A stretch of 64,000 nucleotides of DNA from Arthrobacter hankyongi (lineage in GTDB: Bacteria > Actinomycetota > Actinomycetes > Actinomycetales > Micrococcaceae), in NCBI RefSeq assembly GCF_022012395.1, contig NZ_JAKLTQ010000002.1, forward strand, positions 248,001 to 312,000, given 5' to 3'. How positions within the stretch are numbered: position 1 is the stretch's first letter; every line of letters begins with the position of its first letter. The position numbers and the translations under genes were made by a program. Below the pieces are notes generated by a model. That model did not search any database, was not told the origin of the DNA, and worked only from the letters and a program-made list of their open reading frames with translations. Below are positions 62,274 to 64,000 of this stretch, one piece after another.

Positions 62274-63569
62274 GTGAGTTATTTCGAACGCAAACCGTGG
62301 CGGGGGCGCATCGGCGCCCTGCTCGGCATCCTGGTGATGGCGGTCAGCCTCCGTCCGGCAGTGTCCGTGGTCTCGCCGCTGCTGGGCGTCATGGGCCCGG
62401 AACTGGGGTTCGACCCGGTGACCATCGGAGTGCTGGCGATGCTGCCTCCGCTGGTCTTTGCCGCGGCCGGGCTGGGAACGCCGACGCTGATCCGCCGGCT
62501 GGGGCTTGAATCCGTGCTGGTGACCGCCGTGGTGCTGGCCGTAGCGGGGCAGTTGGCGCGTGCTGCGGTTGGCAGCGTGTGGCCGTTCCTGCTGCTGTCC
62601 GCAGTGGTCATGGCCGGCTACGGCCTGGGCAATGTGGTGCTGCCGCCGCTGGTGAAGAAGTATTTCCCGGACCGCCTGGGTCTGGTCACGGCAGGGTACG
62701 TCACGCTGCTGGCGGTGGGTACCGCCGCCAGTCCGCAGCTGGCTGTGCCGCTGGACAGGGTGGCGGGCTGGCGCGCTTCGATCGCCGTCTGGTCACTGAT
62801 GAGCGCCCTGGTGCTGGTGCCCTGGCTGATGCAGCTGCTGCGGGACCGCCGGGCCAAACAAGCCGAGGCCGGCCGCACCGGGATGCCTGGTGACGGGATG
62901 GCTGCACCGGCCGCTGCCCGGCCGGTGCAGCAGCTGAATCCGTGGCGTTCACCGATGGCCTGGGGGCTGGCGATCTTCCTGGCCGGGAACTCGGCACAGA
63001 CCTACGTGTACTTCGCCTGGCTGCCGCCCTACCTTGTCAGCCAGGGCATGGACGAGTCCACAGCCGGCTCCATGCTGGCCTACTTCGCGATCCTGGGCTT
63101 GCCCGTGAGCCTGCTGGTTCCGCTGATCGTGCCGCGCATGCGCAACCCCATCGTCGCCATCCTGGTCTTCACCGCCTGCTGGGTCGGCGGACATCTGGGG
63201 CTCTACCTGTCGCCGGTGGCCGGGACCATGTGGTGGACGACCCTGGCAGGCCTGGGCCAGGGCACGTTCGCCACCGCGCTGCTGATGGTGAACCTGCGCT
63301 CGCGCACCACCCACGGCGCCTCGGTGCTCTCCGGTTTCAGCCAGGGCATCGGCTACGCCGGGGCCGGCATCGCCCCGCTGCTGTTTGGTATCGTCCACCA
63401 AGCGGCAGGCGGCTGGGGCGCGTCCTTCGCCCTGCTCGGGGCCTGCGTGCTGGTCATGCTGGCCGGGGCTGTGATGATCAATCGCCGGCGCTACATCGAG
63501 GACACCGCAGCCCCCGAGCCCGACAACCGGCCGGTGGATGCTGTGGCCGGATCAGGAGGCTGCCGGTAG
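62274..63569 (+). CDS. MFS transporter (CynX/NimT-like)
   Basis: The protein has 431 residues, starts at GTG 62274 and has about 12 hydrophobic segments. The N-terminus (GILVMAVSLRPAVSVVSPLL) and LGTPTLIRRLGLE in the first loop are typical of the CynX/NimT group, which includes cyanate and nitroimidazole transporters. The position after the IclR 2 terminator suggests an independent gene. The last 18 bases overlap a convergent small gene. Confidence 0.87.
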   Translation: MSYFERKPWRGRIGALLGILVMAVSLRPAVSVVSPLLGVMGPELGFDPVTIGVLAMLPPLVFAAAGLGTPTLIRRLGLESVLVTAVVLAVAGQLARAAVGSVWPFLLLSAVVMAGYGLGNVVLPPLVKKYFPDRLGLVTAGYVTLLAVGTAASPQLAVPLDRVAGWRASIAVWSLMSALVLVPWLMQLLRDRRAKQAEAGRTGMPGDGMAAPAAARPVQQLNPWRSPMAWGLAIFLAGNSAQTYVYFAWLPPYLVSQGMDESTAGSMLAYFAILGLPVSLLVPLIVPRMRNPIVAILVFTACWVGGHLGLYLSPVAGTMWWTTLAGLGQGTFATALLMVNLRSRTTHGASVLSGFSQGIGYAGAGIAPLLFGIVHQAAGGWGASFALLGACVLVMLAGAVMINRRRYIEDTAAPEPDNRPVDAVAGSGGCR

Positions 63570-63872
63570 CTGCTGCCGCCGGCGACCGAAGACCAGCGAA
63601 GCCAGGGCAGTGGCGGCGGTGACCGTGTAGACCGAGGGCCAGGCGCCGATCTTCTTGGCCAGCGGGTGGGACAGGCCGAAGGCAGCCAGATAGACGCCGG
63701 TCAGCGCCGCGGCCGTCCCGGTCCCGGCGTCGCGCTTCCACAGGCTGAAGGCGGCTCCTCCGGCGGCGGCGAGCACCGCGCCGCCCAGCGGCCGGTTGCC
63801 GGTGGCGCGGGCGGTCTGGAAACCGCCGATCAGCCCGACGCTGGTGACGAGGGGGGTCAGAAGGGAACTCAT
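63552..63872 (-). CDS. Small membrane protein of unknown function
   Basis: The protein has 106 residues from ATG 63872 (GGAGATGCC upstream; the open frame reaches 63938 without a site). Three hydrophobic segments are visible: TPLVTSVGLIGG, AVLAAAGGAAFSLW and TGVYLAAFGLS, then ALASLVFGRRR. It resembles short actinobacterial membrane proteins without known function. It overlaps the 3' end of the MFS gene. Confidence 0.65.
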   Translation of the reverse strand: MSSLLTPLVTSVGLIGGFQTARATGNRPLGGAVLAAAGGAAFSLWKRDAGTGTAAALTGVYLAAFGLSHPLAKKIGAWPSVYTVTAATALASLVFGRRRQQLPAAS

Positions 63873-63916
63873 GGCATCTCCTACGGTTCGGGACGCCCCC
63901 AGCCTAGCGTTAACGG

Positions 63917-63956
63917 CGACGGCGGGGGCAGGCACCAACGCCCGCCCCCGCCGTCG
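63917..63956 (-). terminator. Hairpin, likely terminator of a gene entering from the right edge
   Basis: Arms CGACGGCGGGGGC (63917-63929) and GCCCCCGCCGTCG (63944-63956) are perfect 13-bp complements with a 14-base loop. The stem ends seven bases before a minus-strand TAA at 63963-63965. Confidence 0.6.
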
Positions 63957-63962
63957 TGGGTA

Positions 63963-64000
63963 TTACTGTCCGCGCCGCGGCAGCCCGCAGCGTGCCATCG
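63963..64000 (-). CDS. C-terminal fragment of a gene entering from the right edge
   Basis: The last bases read on the minus strand give MARCGLPRRGQ and TAA. A terminator follows at once, so this is probably the end of a gene that starts outside the window. The product cannot be named. Confidence 0.4.
   Translation of the reverse strand, partial: MARCGLPRRGQ

Overview
This 64 kb window is very GC-rich and tightly packed. Many genes overlap by ATGA, GTGA or TTGA, GTG and TTG starts are common, lipoproteins carry classical lipoboxes, and terminators are GC-rich hairpins without U-tracts. Together with an IclR-controlled set of catabolic operons and an accD1-accA1-fadE19-MaoC-citE block as in mycobacteria, this points to an actinobacterium, probably an Arthrobacter-like member of the Micrococcales. 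The genus is an inference. I saw no rRNA, tRNA, CRISPR array, phage or plasmid replication gene.

Almost every gene is catabolic. Positions 76-9547 hold a CrtC/AttH-like protein (DUF7064 type) with an aminoglycoside-phosphotransferase-fold kinase, a Rieske oxygenase, two fused tandem CoA-transferases around an enoyl-CoA hydratase, and a HicB-like orphan. Positions 9811-19919 hold a TRAP transporter with two paralogous binding lipoproteins, MmgE/PrpD, an atypical SDR, a third fused CoA-transferase and a SnoaL-like protein. Positions 20032-27786 hold an SsuABC/NMT1-type ABC importer, a single-domain CoA-transferase, an overlapping pair of acyl-CoA dehydrogenases that looks heteromeric, and an MFS exporter.

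Positions 27776-32006 are an island: a second DUF7064-like/kinase pair between a decayed IS5-type and a decayed IS630-type transposase. Positions 32087-36121 hold an aldehyde dehydrogenase divergent from a P450 and a zinc alcohol dehydrogenase, a plausible hydroxylation-to-carboxylate module. Positions 36341-41254 hold an MFS exporter, an SDR, an IclR regulator, a small Cys-rich protein and an acyl-CoA dehydrogenase. Positions 41429-47661 are a leucine/isovalerate (and possibly itaconate) operon. Positions 47811-61200 hold an MBL hydrolase, an SDR, an NDP-forming acyl-CoA ligase with a citryl-CoA-lyase-like protein, and an aromatic operon: Rieske oxygenase, Gfo/Idh dehydrogenase, reductase, LigB-type ring-cleavage dioxygenase, LigJ-like hydratase, LigK-like aldolase, RidA and two more RraA-like proteins. 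A second IclR regulator, a CynX-like MFS transporter and a small membrane protein close the window.

Inferred logic: TRAP and ABC systems import carboxylated compounds. P450, alcohol and aldehyde dehydrogenases and Rieske enzymes oxidise them. CoA-transferases and acyl-CoA dehydrogenases run beta-oxidation-like steps. The LigB-LigJ-LigK chain takes an aromatic acid to pyruvate and oxaloacetate. The two IclR regulators have a 68-residue DNA-binding block that is identical, and several promoters carry the same palindrome (TANTTCGTAG-N4-CTACGAANTA). The whole window therefore looks like one regulon with two effector inputs.
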